Source: Lachnospiraceae bacterium (GTDB taxonomy: Bacteria > Bacillota > Clostridia > Lachnospirales > Lachnospiraceae). From it: 64,000 nucleotides of DNA. The DNA is taken from assembly GCA_900199595.1 (NCBI GenBank), contig FZRB01000015.1, positions 1 through 64,000 on the forward strand, read 5' to 3'. Below the pieces are notes generated by a model. The model worked only from the letters and a program-made list of their open reading frames with translations. It made no database searches and was not told the origin of the DNA. The position numbers and the translations under genes were made by a program. Every line of letters begins with the position of its first letter. Positions within the stretch are counted from its first letter, which is position 1. This document shows positions 54,933 through 63,867 of the stretch, one piece after another.

Positions 54933-55103
54933 ACTATTCGCACCAGTAACCCATTCGGAAAGTCCGCTCTACCGAGCTCTATTATCTGCTACGCAGATAC
55001 TTTCCTCATGAGTTCCTGGTTTCTGCTTCGCAGAAGATATAAGAAAACAATTAAATCTGCTTGCAAGCAATCATTTAATGTTTTCTTATATCTTGCGAAT
55101 AGT
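54933..55103. repeat. 171-bp mosaic of nested inverted repeats between ATPase and permease genes
   Basis: Outer perfect 10-bp arms ACTATTCGCA (54933-54942) / TGCGAATAGT (55094-55103). Inside: TATCTGC-TAC-GCAGATA (54983-54999), TTCTGC-TTC-GCAGAA (55021-55035), and a 21-bp pair at 55035-55056 / 55073-55093 with one bulge. The element fills most of the 54911-55106 gap and would fold in the mRNA of either strand. It resembles REP/MITE-like intercistronic elements. Confidence 0.8.
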
Positions 55104-55106
55104 GTT

Positions 55107-55874
55107 CTACCATCCCATCTCATCTAAGAAATTCTGAAGGCCTGCACGACGTACTTTTTCATCATCTGTTCCATAAACCGGCATCCTGTACTCGCCTTCT
55201 ATTCCGCCATCTCTAAGGAAGATAACTCTTGTTCCTCTAAGCGCCGTCTTCAGATCATGTGTTACCATTACTATGCTTTGTCCATTCTTATGAACCTCTG
55301 AGAATATATTCAGCACATCCTGGCTCGAAGCTGAGTTAAGCTGACCTGTAGGTTCATCAGCGAAAAGTATCTTCGGATCATTTATGAGAGCTCTTACTAT
55401 TCCTACTCGCTGTGCCTCACCACCGGAAAGCTGATTTGGATACTTGTTCCACATTTCCTCTTCTATTCCAACCTTCTTCAGAAGGTCCTTTGCTTTATCA
55501 ACTAACTCTTTTGAATTCTTCTGAACTATGAGAGCTCCTGTTAGGACATTGTCGAGAATTGTCTGATTTTCAAGAAGATAGACACTCTGGAAGACAAATC
55601 CGCAGTTTCCTCTTCTGAATACTGCCAGCTGATCATTTGAGTAGTCCTGAATCTCTGTCTCATTGAAGAGCACCTTTCCCATGCTTGGCTTATCCATTCC
55701 TGAAAGTGCATAGAGAAGTGTTGACTTTCCCGATCCTGAGGCTCCCATGATTACTGTGAAGTCCCCTTCAATTATCTCCATGTCTAAATTCTTAATTACA
55801 TGCTGCTGTCTGCCACCATTTGAAAATGATTTGCAGAGCTTATCAGTTCTAAGTATGCTGTTTCTCTCGTTCAT
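55107..55874 (-). CDS. ABC transporter ATPase, MacB/LolD-type
   Basis: A 255-residue ABC ATPase with Walker A GASGSGKST, signature LSGGEAQRVGIVRAL, Walker B ILFADEPTGQLN and the family stretch VTHDLKTALRGTRVIFLRDG. The start is ATG 55874, behind AAGGAGAG; an upstream frame to 55919 would add residues with no ribosome site. The D-loop reads LNS rather than LDS. It is first in the operon ATPase-permease-serine hydrolase. Confidence 0.9.
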   Translation of the reverse strand: MNERNSILRTDKLCKSFSNGGRQQHVIKNLDMEIIEGDFTVIMGASGSGKSTLLYALSGMDKPSMGKVLFNETEIQDYSNDQLAVFRRGNCGFVFQSVYLLENQTILDNVLTGALIVQKNSKELVDKAKDLLKKVGIEEEMWNKYPNQLSGGEAQRVGIVRALINDPKILFADEPTGQLNSASSQDVLNIFSEVHKNGQSIVMVTHDLKTALRGTRVIFLRDGGIEGEYRMPVYGTDDEKVRRAGLQNFLDEMGW

Positions 55875-55912
55875 AGCACTCTCCTTGCTTTCAAAATACA
55901 CTATTTTCTTAT

Positions 55913-55953
55913 TTTTCAAAAAGATGACAGTTTGAACAAAAATTCAAGTGTCA
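55913..55953 (-). promoter_or_regulatory. Terminator-like hairpin in the ATPase leader (candidate attenuator)
   Basis: On minus, TGACACTTGAA pairs with TTCAAACTGTCA (one bulge) and is followed by TCTTTTTG, only about 40 bases before the ATPase ATG and beyond the GH95 terminator. It could stop transcription in the leader. Confidence 0.45.
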
Positions 55954-56046
55954 CGTTTTTTCATTTTCTGAGTGTAGTATATATGGTTTGGGAAAATAGT
56001 TCTTTATCGATTTACTATTATTTTCTTAACAAATTCTTAACTGCAT

Positions 56047-56074
56047 AAAAAAAATGGGACGAATCCCATTTTTT
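56047..56074 (-). terminator. Terminator of the GH95 gene
   Basis: On minus, AAAATGGGA-TTCG-TCCCA with an eight-T run, overlapping the stop region of the GH95 gene. Confidence 0.85.
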
Positions 56075-58199
56075 ATAGATATTCTATTTTAGTAACGGTG
56101 CCGTCTCTCCATTCAAGGCTTTTTATTATCTGTCCGCCACGAAGTCTCAGTCCTGTTACTTTTCCATTTTTCCACGAAGCCGGCAGAGCAGGCAGCAGCC
56201 GAACCTTGTTTCCATGGCTTTGTACCAGCATCTCTGCAATCGCTGCTGTACATCCAAAATTACCATCTATCTGAAATGGAGGATGATTATCAAAAAGATT
56301 CGGCAGTGTCTGCTCTCTGATAAGCTTCTCTATATGTTCAAGCGCAAGATTACCTTCTCCAAGTCTTGCGTACATATTTATGATCCAGGCTCTGCTCCAG
56401 CCTGAGTGACCGCCACCATAAGACAGTCTTCTATCTATAGTATTCTTTGCAGCCTCAAAAAGCTCCGGTGTTTTTTCTTTTGTAATTCCCGTTCCGGGAT
56501 AAAGTGAAAACAGCTGGGAAATATGTCTATGACCGGGTTCTGCCTCGTTATAGTCCTCATTCCATTCCATAATCTGTCCATGCTTTCCGATGGAATCGGG
56601 CTTTATGGATTTAAGTACTTCCTCAGCTCTTTCTGTAATCGAACTGATACCCAGTATCTTCTCCGAACTGATGCAGGCATTAAGAAGCTCTCTTATTATC
56701 TGATTATCCATGGATGCACCCTTACATATAACGCCCTTTTCACCATTTGGAAGTATATATGTATTTTCCGGCGACAGGGTCGGACAGGTAACCAGATAAT
56801 CACCATCCGGTACCAGATAATCCATGACAAAAAGTGCAGCATCCCGCATTATTTCATATCTGTCTCTGAGAAATGTATCATCTCCGGTAAAGAGATAATG
56901 CTCCCAGATATGCAGCGCGAGCCACGCTCCACCCATCACCCAGTAGCTTGAACTGATGCAGACATCCTGCGGACAGGTATCTGCCCAGATATCTGTATTA
57001 TGATGTGCCATAAAGCCATCACAATCATACATTTCCCTTGCAGTTTTTTTCCCGCTTTCTCTTATTCTTTCTATGAAAGAAATAAGCGGTTCATGACACT
57101 CTGCAAGATTGGTGACAAGAGCGGGCCAATAATTCATTTCCGTATTTATATTAATAGTAAATCTGCTTCCCCATGCAGGTGCATAGTCTTTATTCCAGAT
57201 TCCCTGAAGATTTGCCGGAAGCGAACCTTCTCTGGAACTTGAGATCAGAAGATATCGTCCGAACTGAAAGAATCGTACTACCTCTTCATAACCTTCTATC
57301 TCAAGAGTCACTCTGTCAAAAAGTGTTTTATAATCATCTGTATGTTCTTTATACAACTCAGCCCAGCTATACTCAGAAACGGACTCCAGTCTGTTTAGCA
57401 CCGAGTCAGCTGGTGCAATCTCTCTGAACGAAGTATCTGCTGCCAGTATGATAAGAGCTTCGTCGGCATTTTTGATAATAATGCTGCTGCCGATGGTTTC
57501 TGTTGTACCACCGGTTGGAATTATCTTTATTCCCGCAGCCAGAGAAACGCCGTCCTTCCCTCCGGCTTCTGCTTCCATAAGCTGTATACTATCCCCAATC
57601 ACTCTGACACTGTCAGTATATGTATTATAATTCTGTCGTCTTATGGTCTGCAGTTCATAAGGACTATCCTCCCATGGATCCAGCCCTCTTCCCAGCTGAG
57701 CATGAAAGGATATACTTCCCGGCCTGTCTGCAGTCAGATGAACGGCCATAACATTCTGCGGATAGCTGACTATCACTTCACGCTGGTAGCTTACTCCATC
57801 AATCACATAGCCGGTACGTTCTACTGCACAGCTTATATCCAGTTCTCTTCTGTAATCTGAATACTTCTTTTCCCGCCCCATGAATTCTATAAAAAGATTC
57901 CCAAGGGGTTCATAATGTCTCTGTTCCTCCGGGATACCTGATAAAGCAAATGTACAAAGTTCCTCTGCTTCTCTGATTTTACCCTCAAAGATGAGTTTTC
58001 TTATCTCCGGAAGCTTCTTTCTGGCTGAAGGATTAATCCTGTCTCTTTTTCCTCCAAACCACACACTGTCTTCATTTAGCTGAATCCTTTCTGTATAGGG
58101 ACTTCCGAATATCATCCCTCCGAGTCTTCCGTTCCCCACCGGAAGAGCCTCGTTCCAGTTTTCAGCAGGCTTATCAAAAACTATCTTATTGACATCCAC
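56073..58199 (-). CDS. GH95-family glycoside hydrolase, probable alpha-L-fucosidase
   Basis: A 708-residue GH95 enzyme without signal peptide, so probably cytoplasmic. The N-terminal domain starts [20 protein letters not shown]; the (alpha/alpha)6 barrel carries the catalytic motifs NINTEMNYW (Asn), LSPENTY (general acid Glu) and [16 protein letters not shown] (Asp). Members cleave alpha-1,2-fucosyl or alpha-L-galactosyl linkages. The start is taken as GTG 58199, preceded by GAGGGGG at good spacing; in-frame ATG 58217 and TTG 58229 lack a ribosome site. It lies 26 bases downstream of a MATE gene. No fucose genes are seen nearby. Confidence 0.9.
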   Translation of the reverse strand: MDVNKIVFDKPAENWNEALPVGNGRLGGMIFGSPYTERIQLNEDSVWFGGKRDRINPSARKKLPEIRKLIFEGKIREAEELCTFALSGIPEEQRHYEPLGNLFIEFMGREKKYSDYRRELDISCAVERTGYVIDGVSYQREVIVSYPQNVMAVHLTADRPGSISFHAQLGRGLDPWEDSPYELQTIRRQNYNTYTDSVRVIGDSIQLMEAEAGGKDGVSLAAGIKIIPTGGTTETIGSSIIIKNADEALIILAADTSFREIAPADSVLNRLESVSEYSWAELYKEHTDDYKTLFDRVTLEIEGYEEVVRFFQFGRYLLISSSREGSLPANLQGIWNKDYAPAWGSRFTININTEMNYWPALVTNLAECHEPLISFIERIRESGKKTAREMYDCDGFMAHHNTDIWADTCPQDVCISSSYWVMGGAWLALHIWEHYLFTGDDTFLRDRYEIMRDAALFVMDYLVPDGDYLVTCPTLSPENTYILPNGEKGVICKGASMDNQIIRELLNACISSEKILGISSITERAEEVLKSIKPDSIGKHGQIMEWNEDYNEAEPGHRHISQLFSLYPGTGITKEKTPELFEAAKNTIDRRLSYGGGHSGWSRAWIINMYARLGEGNLALEHIEKLIREQTLPNLFDNHPPFQIDGNFGCTAAIAEMLVQSHGNKVRLLPALPASWKNGKVTGLRLRGGQIIKSLEWRDGTVTKIEYL

Positions 58200-58225
58200 A
58201 ATATCCCCCTCAATCATGGAAAGAA

Positions 58226-59638
58226 TCAAGCATCATTCTTTACATGAATTTTCAAAAACAGATTATTTATATTATGTTGTTCCCGCTCCGATCTAAGCTT
58301 GGGAATCAGTATTCTGCAGAATGCATATACATTAACGATCAATGCCCCTACCCAGGCACATATTTCCGCAAATGCAGCGGCCTTAAATCCCAGTCTTCCC
58401 ATCAGACATGAGATAGCGGCGATTCTGAGGATCATTTCAAGAACTCCGGACCACATAGGCAGAACAGGATCTCCCATTCCCTGAACTCCGCTCCTTACTA
58501 CAAACAGACAGTCCACTGCTATTATCGCCACGCCGCATATCGGAAGATACTCACATGCAAGTCCGACAGCAGCATCACCATCTATAAGAATTCTGACAAT
58601 TTTTTCCGGAATCAGAACCATTATCGAACCAAGTAAAACATATGCTGCAAATGAAATAGTAAGACAAACCTTGAGACCTTCTTTTATTCGATCGTATTTT
58701 TTAGCCCCATAATTCTGACTTGTATAGGCACTCATTGCATTTCCGGCCGTGCTTGCAGGATTCATAAAAAGATTCAGATACTTGCTGCAGGCTGAATATG
58801 CAGTTGTATAATCAACACCATATCCATTTATGAAATACTGAACCACCATAACGCCTATAGCTGTGATGGAATTCATAAATGCCATCGGAAGACCATTTTT
58901 GAAAAGATCAAAATATATAGTTCTTTCATTTTTAAAATCCGACCGGCTGAGTCTTATTACTTCAAGCTGGCTGAGTCTTCTGACACAAATAATGGTTGAA
59001 ACTATCTGAGATACAATTGTTGCGATCGCAGCCCCTTCCACTCCTGTATGCAATATAAAGATGCAAAATGAATCCAACGAGAGATTCACTATGGAAGAAA
59101 TTATTATAGCTTTAAGAGGTGTACGGCTGTCTCCCAACGCTCTCAGTACAGCAGCACTTACATTGTAACATATAGATGCTGTAATTCCTCCGAAAATTAT
59201 ATAACCATATTTCAGACAGTTATTCATTAACAGTTCATCAGTTCTGAGAAGTCTTAATGCATAGGGTAGAAACAGCACGCTGAATACAGTAAGAATTACT
59301 GCTATAACCACTGTAAGCTGTATAGTACCCGCCAGTCTGTGACGAAGCTCTTTAATATCCTTTGCTCCAAAGCTTTGTGCTATCAGAACTCCAAAACCAT
59401 TTGCCAGTCCAAAGGAAAATCCTACAATAAGAAAGAAAAGCGATCCCATATTTCCCACCGAAGCAAGAGCATGATCGCCTAATCCCTTTCCAACTATCAT
59501 CATGTCTACAAAATTATATATCTGCTGCAGCATACTGGTCATAATAAGCGGCCAATAAAACATCAGTATATGTTTTGCCGGGCTTCCTGTTGTAAAATCT
59601 GTTGTTTTCTTCTTTACGTTTTCCATATTCTCTACCAT
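58226..59638 (-). CDS. MATE family transporter (second)
   Basis: A 470-residue MATE protein with about twelve helices. The N-terminus has [20 protein letters not shown] and [20 protein letters not shown], typical of the DinF/NorM branch in Clostridia; the second half includes [20 protein letters not shown]. It is unlike the MATE at 27.5 kb in detail. It lies upstream of the GH95 gene in the same direction and may be cotranscribed with it. Substrate is unknown. Confidence 0.92.
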   Translation of the reverse strand: MVENMENVKKKTTDFTTGSPAKHILMFYWPLIMTSMLQQIYNFVDMMIVGKGLGDHALASVGNMGSLFFLIVGFSFGLANGFGVLIAQSFGAKDIKELRHRLAGTIQLTVVIAVILTVFSVLFLPYALRLLRTDELLMNNCLKYGYIIFGGITASICYNVSAAVLRALGDSRTPLKAIIISSIVNLSLDSFCIFILHTGVEGAAIATIVSQIVSTIICVRRLSQLEVIRLSRSDFKNERTIYFDLFKNGLPMAFMNSITAIGVMVVQYFINGYGVDYTTAYSACSKYLNLFMNPASTAGNAMSAYTSQNYGAKKYDRIKEGLKVCLTISFAAYVLLGSIMVLIPEKIVRILIDGDAAVGLACEYLPICGVAIIAVDCLFVVRSGVQGMGDPVLPMWSGVLEMILRIAAISCLMGRLGFKAAAFAEICAWVGALIVNVYAFCRILIPKLRSEREQHNINNLFLKIHVKNDA

Positions 59639-59738
59639 TTCTTATATACTCTTCAATAATTTATGGTAAGAATAATTCAAACAGGAAGAAAAAAACAGAA
59701 GATATTTACTATATTTTGCCCATTTTTTGTTCTTAAAT

Positions 59739-60578
59739 TTACATACCAAGAGTTGGTCTTTCCATCTGCTTTTTCTTAAGCTTATCCTTGTCGAGGGTTC
59801 TCTCAAGACGCCTCTCCTTTGCCCTCTGGACGCGGGCTTTCTTAGCCTCAACCGAACGAGCTGCTCCAAACTCTTTTATGTCTATATGGTCCTTGTGATT
59901 TGAACGTTCTGAACCACGAGTATAATTTATTTTATCAACTATAGAATTTGTCTTATCATTCAAAGCCGGATTATGGTCATTCATAATGGCAAGTGCATCC
60001 AATGCCGTATTGAAGCATTCCATTCCTGAGTTCGTTCTTCTGACTCTCTCCTTACCCTGAATGTTCCTCTCTATGCTCTGCATGAGCTTATAATTCTTTA
60101 CAATTATCCTGTCTCTGCTGGTTTTAGCCGGATCTATTTCAGAAACCTCTTTAATACAATTAGCCATAGTATTGTACTGAGCACTTCTGTTATCTTCCAT
60201 CGGCATATTCTCAGCAAGCACCTTCATCTTTTTCACGTAATCCTTGATATTATCATTCGGTGCATAAAGAGTGTTTAACTGATGGTTAACACCCTTCTTA
60301 AGCTTAGCCGGAGAACTGAGCATGGCATTAATCTCAACCTCATGAAGATCATCGAGGTCAAGTGTCTGCTTTATCTTTTCAGCTTTTCTATGTATTACAT
60401 TTTCATTATACCTTTTAGCTCCTGACTCCATCAGCATATAAGCTGTAGTCGCCTTCGCCAGAGTATCTATCTTCTCTCTCGGCTTCTTCTCTGCAAGTTC
60501 CTTCCCTGTATGTGAATCTATATATGCTTTGAACTTATCTTTAGTCTGTGATGAAACAGTCATATTATCTTCTTTCAT
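59739..60578 (-). CDS. Uncharacterised basic helical protein ending PTLGM
   Basis: A 279-residue protein, not recognised. It has no signal peptide or membrane helix, is highly charged and helical, and ends in a strongly basic coiled region (ARVQRAKERRLERTLDKDKL) followed by the tail RPTLGM. The neighbour at 61388-63355 ends QPVMGM, so the two share a P-x-x-G-M terminus although the rest differs. It is 22 bases downstream of the S1-domain gene. The ribosome site is AAAGG before the ATG. Function is unknown. Confidence 0.75.
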   Translation of the reverse strand: MKEDNMTVSSQTKDKFKAYIDSHTGKELAEKKPREKIDTLAKATTAYMLMESGAKRYNENVIHRKAEKIKQTLDLDDLHEVEINAMLSSPAKLKKGVNHQLNTLYAPNDNIKDYVKKMKVLAENMPMEDNRSAQYNTMANCIKEVSEIDPAKTSRDRIIVKNYKLMQSIERNIQGKERVRRTNSGMECFNTALDALAIMNDHNPALNDKTNSIVDKINYTRGSERSNHKDHIDIKEFGAARSVEAKKARVQRAKERRLERTLDKDKLKKKQMERPTLGM

Positions 60579-60600
60579 AATTCATACCTTTCTTTAAAAC

Positions 60601-61308
60601 CTATGATTCTATCTTGAATCCCTTTAAAAGATCTCCCAGTGATGTTCCTATTTCTTCGGATTCGGGAATCACTACTTCATTTTCTTCTAATTCCAGATCA
60701 TCAGGATTATCCAATAGATCCTTAATCGAAAGTGATATCTTACCATCCTTGATCTCTATGACCTTAACATCAACCTCCTGTCCTTCCTTAAGAACTACTC
60801 CAGGATGCTTGATTCTTTTATGTGATATCTGTGAGATATGAACTAATCCGGACAAACCATCACCAAGGTCGATAAATGCGCCGTAATCCTTGAGTGTTGC
60901 AACCACTCCATGAAACACCTGACCCACAGAAACATCAGAAATCTTCTTCTTTCTGCTGATCTCCTGCTTTTCTTTCAGAATTTCCTTGGCGGAAAGGATC
61001 AACTTATCCTCATCCATATCTGCCTCGAAAACTCTGACCTCAAGTTCTTCTCCAAGGAATGAGTCGCAGTTATCTATCCTTTCAAGAGACAATTTGGAAA
61101 TAGGAATAAAAGCTCTTATGCCTTCAAAATCGGCAACAACTCCACCCTTAACTACTTCGCTGACGATAACAGTGATATTTTCCTGTGATTCCTTTAACTC
61201 CTCAGCTCTTCTCCATGCCAGAAGTGTATCTGTATCATGAACACCATCGCCCATCAGGCTGTAGGATTCCTCCAGCATTTTCTCATAGTCTTTCATTGTC
61301 TCTCCCAT
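60601..61308 (-). CDS. Double S1-domain RNA-binding protein
   Basis: A 235-residue protein with two S1 OB-fold domains: about 42-110 (TVIVSEVVKGGVVADFEGIR, AFIPISKLS) and about 125-200 (VGQVFHGVVATLKDYGAFID, SGLVHISQIS). Acidic C-terminal 30 residues follow. It resembles a short ribosomal-protein-S1-like factor as found in Firmicutes, thought to bind mRNA or ribosomes. AAGGAGA precedes ATG 61308; a second ATG 12 bases in is also possible. It lies between the two P-x-x-G-M proteins. Confidence 0.88.
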   Translation of the reverse strand: MGETMKDYEKMLEESYSLMGDGVHDTDTLLAWRRAEELKESQENITVIVSEVVKGGVVADFEGIRAFIPISKLSLERIDNCDSFLGEELEVRVFEADMDEDKLILSAKEILKEKQEISRKKKISDVSVGQVFHGVVATLKDYGAFIDLGDGLSGLVHISQISHKRIKHPGVVLKEGQEVDVKVIEIKDGKISLSIKDLLDNPDDLELEENEVVIPESEEIGTSLGDLLKGFKIES

Positions 61309-61387
61309 ATCATAGTCTCCTTTACATATAAAGCTTGTTTTTCGAAACCAGCTGTTTCCTCATATTTCAGTGTGTCGTAAGGTCAAT

Positions 61388-63355
61388 TTACATACCCATA
61401 ACCGGCTGCTGCTTATCTGCATTCTGTGCTTTTCTTGCAGGATCATTTTCTATCATCTTATTTGTTTTTGTTATCAGCTTCTCTACGATATCAAGTCTCT
61501 GCTTTCCTCTGTCTGTAAGAGGATTAAATACCTTGCCTTTTCTTTCATCAAAGTAGGTTGCTCCATCAGCTCTGAGTGCTAAAAGTCTTCCGGATCTAAT
61601 TGAGTATCCACCCTCAGGATCTAAATTTTCTGATGCTTCATTGATCAAATTATTAAGCTGTGTATACATGTTCTTCATGTATTTTGATCTATACTTTCCA
61701 CCGCTCTTATATAATGTATCTAATTCATCTCTTGTCTTCTTAAAGTAATCCAGTTCTTCCTTAGTTATCGTTCTCATAGGTGACTGATCGATCTGCTCTG
61801 CCACTTCCTGTCTCTTCTTTCCTTTATACTTTACAGGTTCGCGAATCTCAGCTACCGATGTGATCACTTCTACATTATGACGAGCCTCTGCCTTATACTG
61901 ATCATACATTTCCTTCATAGAATTGCCCTTTGCAATTCCACTTAAGAATGAATCTTCCTTAAGAAGGCTGTTTCTTACATCTGCAAGAGCCTTGTTAAAA
62001 TCAGCAGCAGAATATTTACCGTCTTCATTTGCCTTGAGACCGGTTCTTACACTTACCTTATTCTCATTCTTCCAGTCAAGTCCCTTTCCGAAGAAGGTTC
62101 TCTTTGCACCAGGCTCAGTAACCAGCTTAAGAGCAAAATACTCTGCAGCCGCCTGTATATCATTAGTAAAATGTATATTTTTATTATTTATCTTATACTT
62201 ATCCAGCTTATTTTTGCAAAGCTTCTGAATGCTGTCAACATCTAAATTTTCCTTATTCTTAGGGAAATTTACTATACTGCCCTTATCCTTTCGAATGCTA
62301 TCGAACTTAGCCTCAACTGTTTTCTTATATTCCTTCCAGTTCTTTGACAGGTCAGCTATATTCTGATTTGGAAGATTTTCAAGAGTTCTTGCATAAGCCA
62401 GAAAAGCAGGATCACCGACCATATCATTACGCTGTTTCTCTATATATCTTCTTCTGTTATCATACTGTTCTTCATTTCTGATCTTATGCTCCTGAAGAGA
62501 CAGATTATCATTAACACGCTTGCTCGCATCATTGAGTGCGATTACCCACGCCAGATGACCTGCGCCTTCATAGTCCAGCTTTCCATCCTTCTCAGCTTTA
62601 ACTGTCTGATCACGAGCAAGAAGCTTGCCCTTATAATGATTGATCATTGAAGCTTCTTCCTTCTTCTTAGCTTCAACGAATTCATGAACAGTTTTTTCCT
62701 GCTCAAGGAAGCCCTCCTTAAAGGATTCTATAGAAACCTTATCGCCATAACTATTGAGCCTGATTTCAACAAAATCAAGCGGTCCTGACTCCAAAACCTC
62801 ATTTGCATTCTGAATAAAGGAATCAACGCTGTTATTTCCGGCAGACGCTCTCGCCTGCTTCTTAAAGTCCTCAATCAGTCCGGTCTCTGTTTTTCTTGCC
62901 TTATCAAAGACTTTGAGACTCAGGAGCTTATTTATCTTTTCGATACTTTCAACATCTTCTTTATTAAGAAGTTTTGTTGAATAAATGCATATCTTATCCA
63001 CAACATCCCAGTTATATTTAGCATCCTGAAAATCCAGATCATATTCCGGCTCTTCATTTGACAAACCGAGAGCCTTCAGTGTCTCAAGGGTTGCCTTCTT
63101 TCCTATATCAACAGTCTTATCAAATCTTGTCATGACAGCTTCCTGGAATATCTGCTGTCTCTTTTCGTCAGATATTTCATTCAGATATTCATGAAGTGCA
63201 ATATCCTCAGCACTCATATTTTCCTGTGTTTCATCAAAGAAATGCTCACTTTTAATTCTACTTATGAGACAATCTCTACGAATAAAAATATGATGACTGT
63301 TCATATCTTCAATTATCTGCTGCTTAGCATTTGCGATTTCTTCCTTCGTTACCAT
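61388..63355 (-). CDS. Uncharacterised large helical protein ending PVMGM
   Basis: A 655-residue protein with no recognised domain, signal peptide or membrane helix. It is charged and mostly helical, with coiled-coil-like stretches around 240-360. A more ordered C-terminal part (about 570-640) contains ALRADGATYFDERKGKVFNP and LTDRGKQRLDIV, then a flexible tail ending QPVMGM. The start is ATG 63355 behind AGGGAGAAAAAA; a frame to 63433 adds residues without a ribosome site. It shares the P-x-x-G-M end with the protein at 59739-60578. Possible roles (secreted effector, scaffold) are guesses. Confidence 0.8.
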   Translation of the reverse strand: MVTKEEIANAKQQIIEDMNSHHIFIRRDCLISRIKSEHFFDETQENMSAEDIALHEYLNEISDEKRQQIFQEAVMTRFDKTVDIGKKATLETLKALGLSNEEPEYDLDFQDAKYNWDVVDKICIYSTKLLNKEDVESIEKINKLLSLKVFDKARKTETGLIEDFKKQARASAGNNSVDSFIQNANEVLESGPLDFVEIRLNSYGDKVSIESFKEGFLEQEKTVHEFVEAKKKEEASMINHYKGKLLARDQTVKAEKDGKLDYEGAGHLAWVIALNDASKRVNDNLSLQEHKIRNEEQYDNRRRYIEKQRNDMVGDPAFLAYARTLENLPNQNIADLSKNWKEYKKTVEAKFDSIRKDKGSIVNFPKNKENLDVDSIQKLCKNKLDKYKINNKNIHFTNDIQAAAEYFALKLVTEPGAKRTFFGKGLDWKNENKVSVRTGLKANEDGKYSAADFNKALADVRNSLLKEDSFLSGIAKGNSMKEMYDQYKAEARHNVEVITSVAEIREPVKYKGKKRQEVAEQIDQSPMRTITKEELDYFKKTRDELDTLYKSGGKYRSKYMKNMYTQLNNLINEASENLDPEGGYSIRSGRLLALRADGATYFDERKGKVFNPLTDRGKQRLDIVEKLITKTNKMIENDPARKAQNADKQQPVMGM

Positions 63356-63456
63356 TTTTTTCTCCCTATATAACATATGATTTTTTTCAACTGGCCTCAT
63401 TCTACTATGAGAGATATAACAAAAGCGCAACAATACCAGAATTTAAAAAAAACATG

Positions 63457-63867
63457 TCAATTTACCATATATGCTCCCAGATTATCCATAACAATCTGCT
63501 GCATATAATCCCTTTTTCTGCTATCCGGAAGAACGTTAAACTGATAATAAAACATCTTTATAAGTATTTCTTCAGCTGTATTTCTGCCAAGATTTCTAAT
63601 TCTTAATAACTGTCTCTTGCTGGATGCATCCTCCTTTGTGTATATGCCATTTACGAGCTTATCTAATGTGCTAAGGCCGCATCTCTTAAGACAGTGGTAT
63701 GCCCTGACACTCAGGTCCAGCACTTCAACATCCTGTTGAAGCTGTTCTCTGGTAAACATCACCTTGAAATGAAACACTCTCCTGCTGAGTATCAGTATTT
63801 CTTCAATAGTTATACCTTCCAGGTATTTATTCATCTCCCTTGCCACGTTCTCGTTTAGTTCTATCAT
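63457..63867 (-). CDS. Stand-alone RNA polymerase alpha C-terminal-domain-like protein
   Basis: A 136-residue protein. Residues about 45-105 resemble the alpha-CTD of RNA polymerase: VEVLDLSVRAYHCLKRCGLS, then TLDKLV and LLRIRNLGRNTAEEIL. The alpha N-terminal domain is absent. An alpha-CTD-type helix-hairpin fold could bind DNA or a transcription factor. The start is ATG 63867, with GGAGGTG before it; an earlier in-frame ATG at 63882 overlaps this ribosome site. It lies about 100 bases upstream of the large P-x-x-G-M protein gene. Confidence 0.8.
   Translation of the reverse strand: MIELNENVAREMNKYLEGITIEEILILSRRVFHFKVMFTREQLQQDVEVLDLSVRAYHCLKRCGLSTLDKLVNGIYTKEDASSKRQLLRIRNLGRNTAEEILIKMFYYQFNVLPDSRKRDYMQQIVMDNLGAYMVN

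Noticed and set aside
58200-58229. Earlier TTG or ATG start for the GH95 gene
   Set aside because: Neither has a ribosome site, while GTG 58199 follows GAGGGGG and matches the usual family N-terminus.
59642-59869. 75-codon minus frame overlapping the end of the PTLGM protein
   Set aside because: It overlaps a better gene in another frame and has shadow-like Arg/Ser composition.
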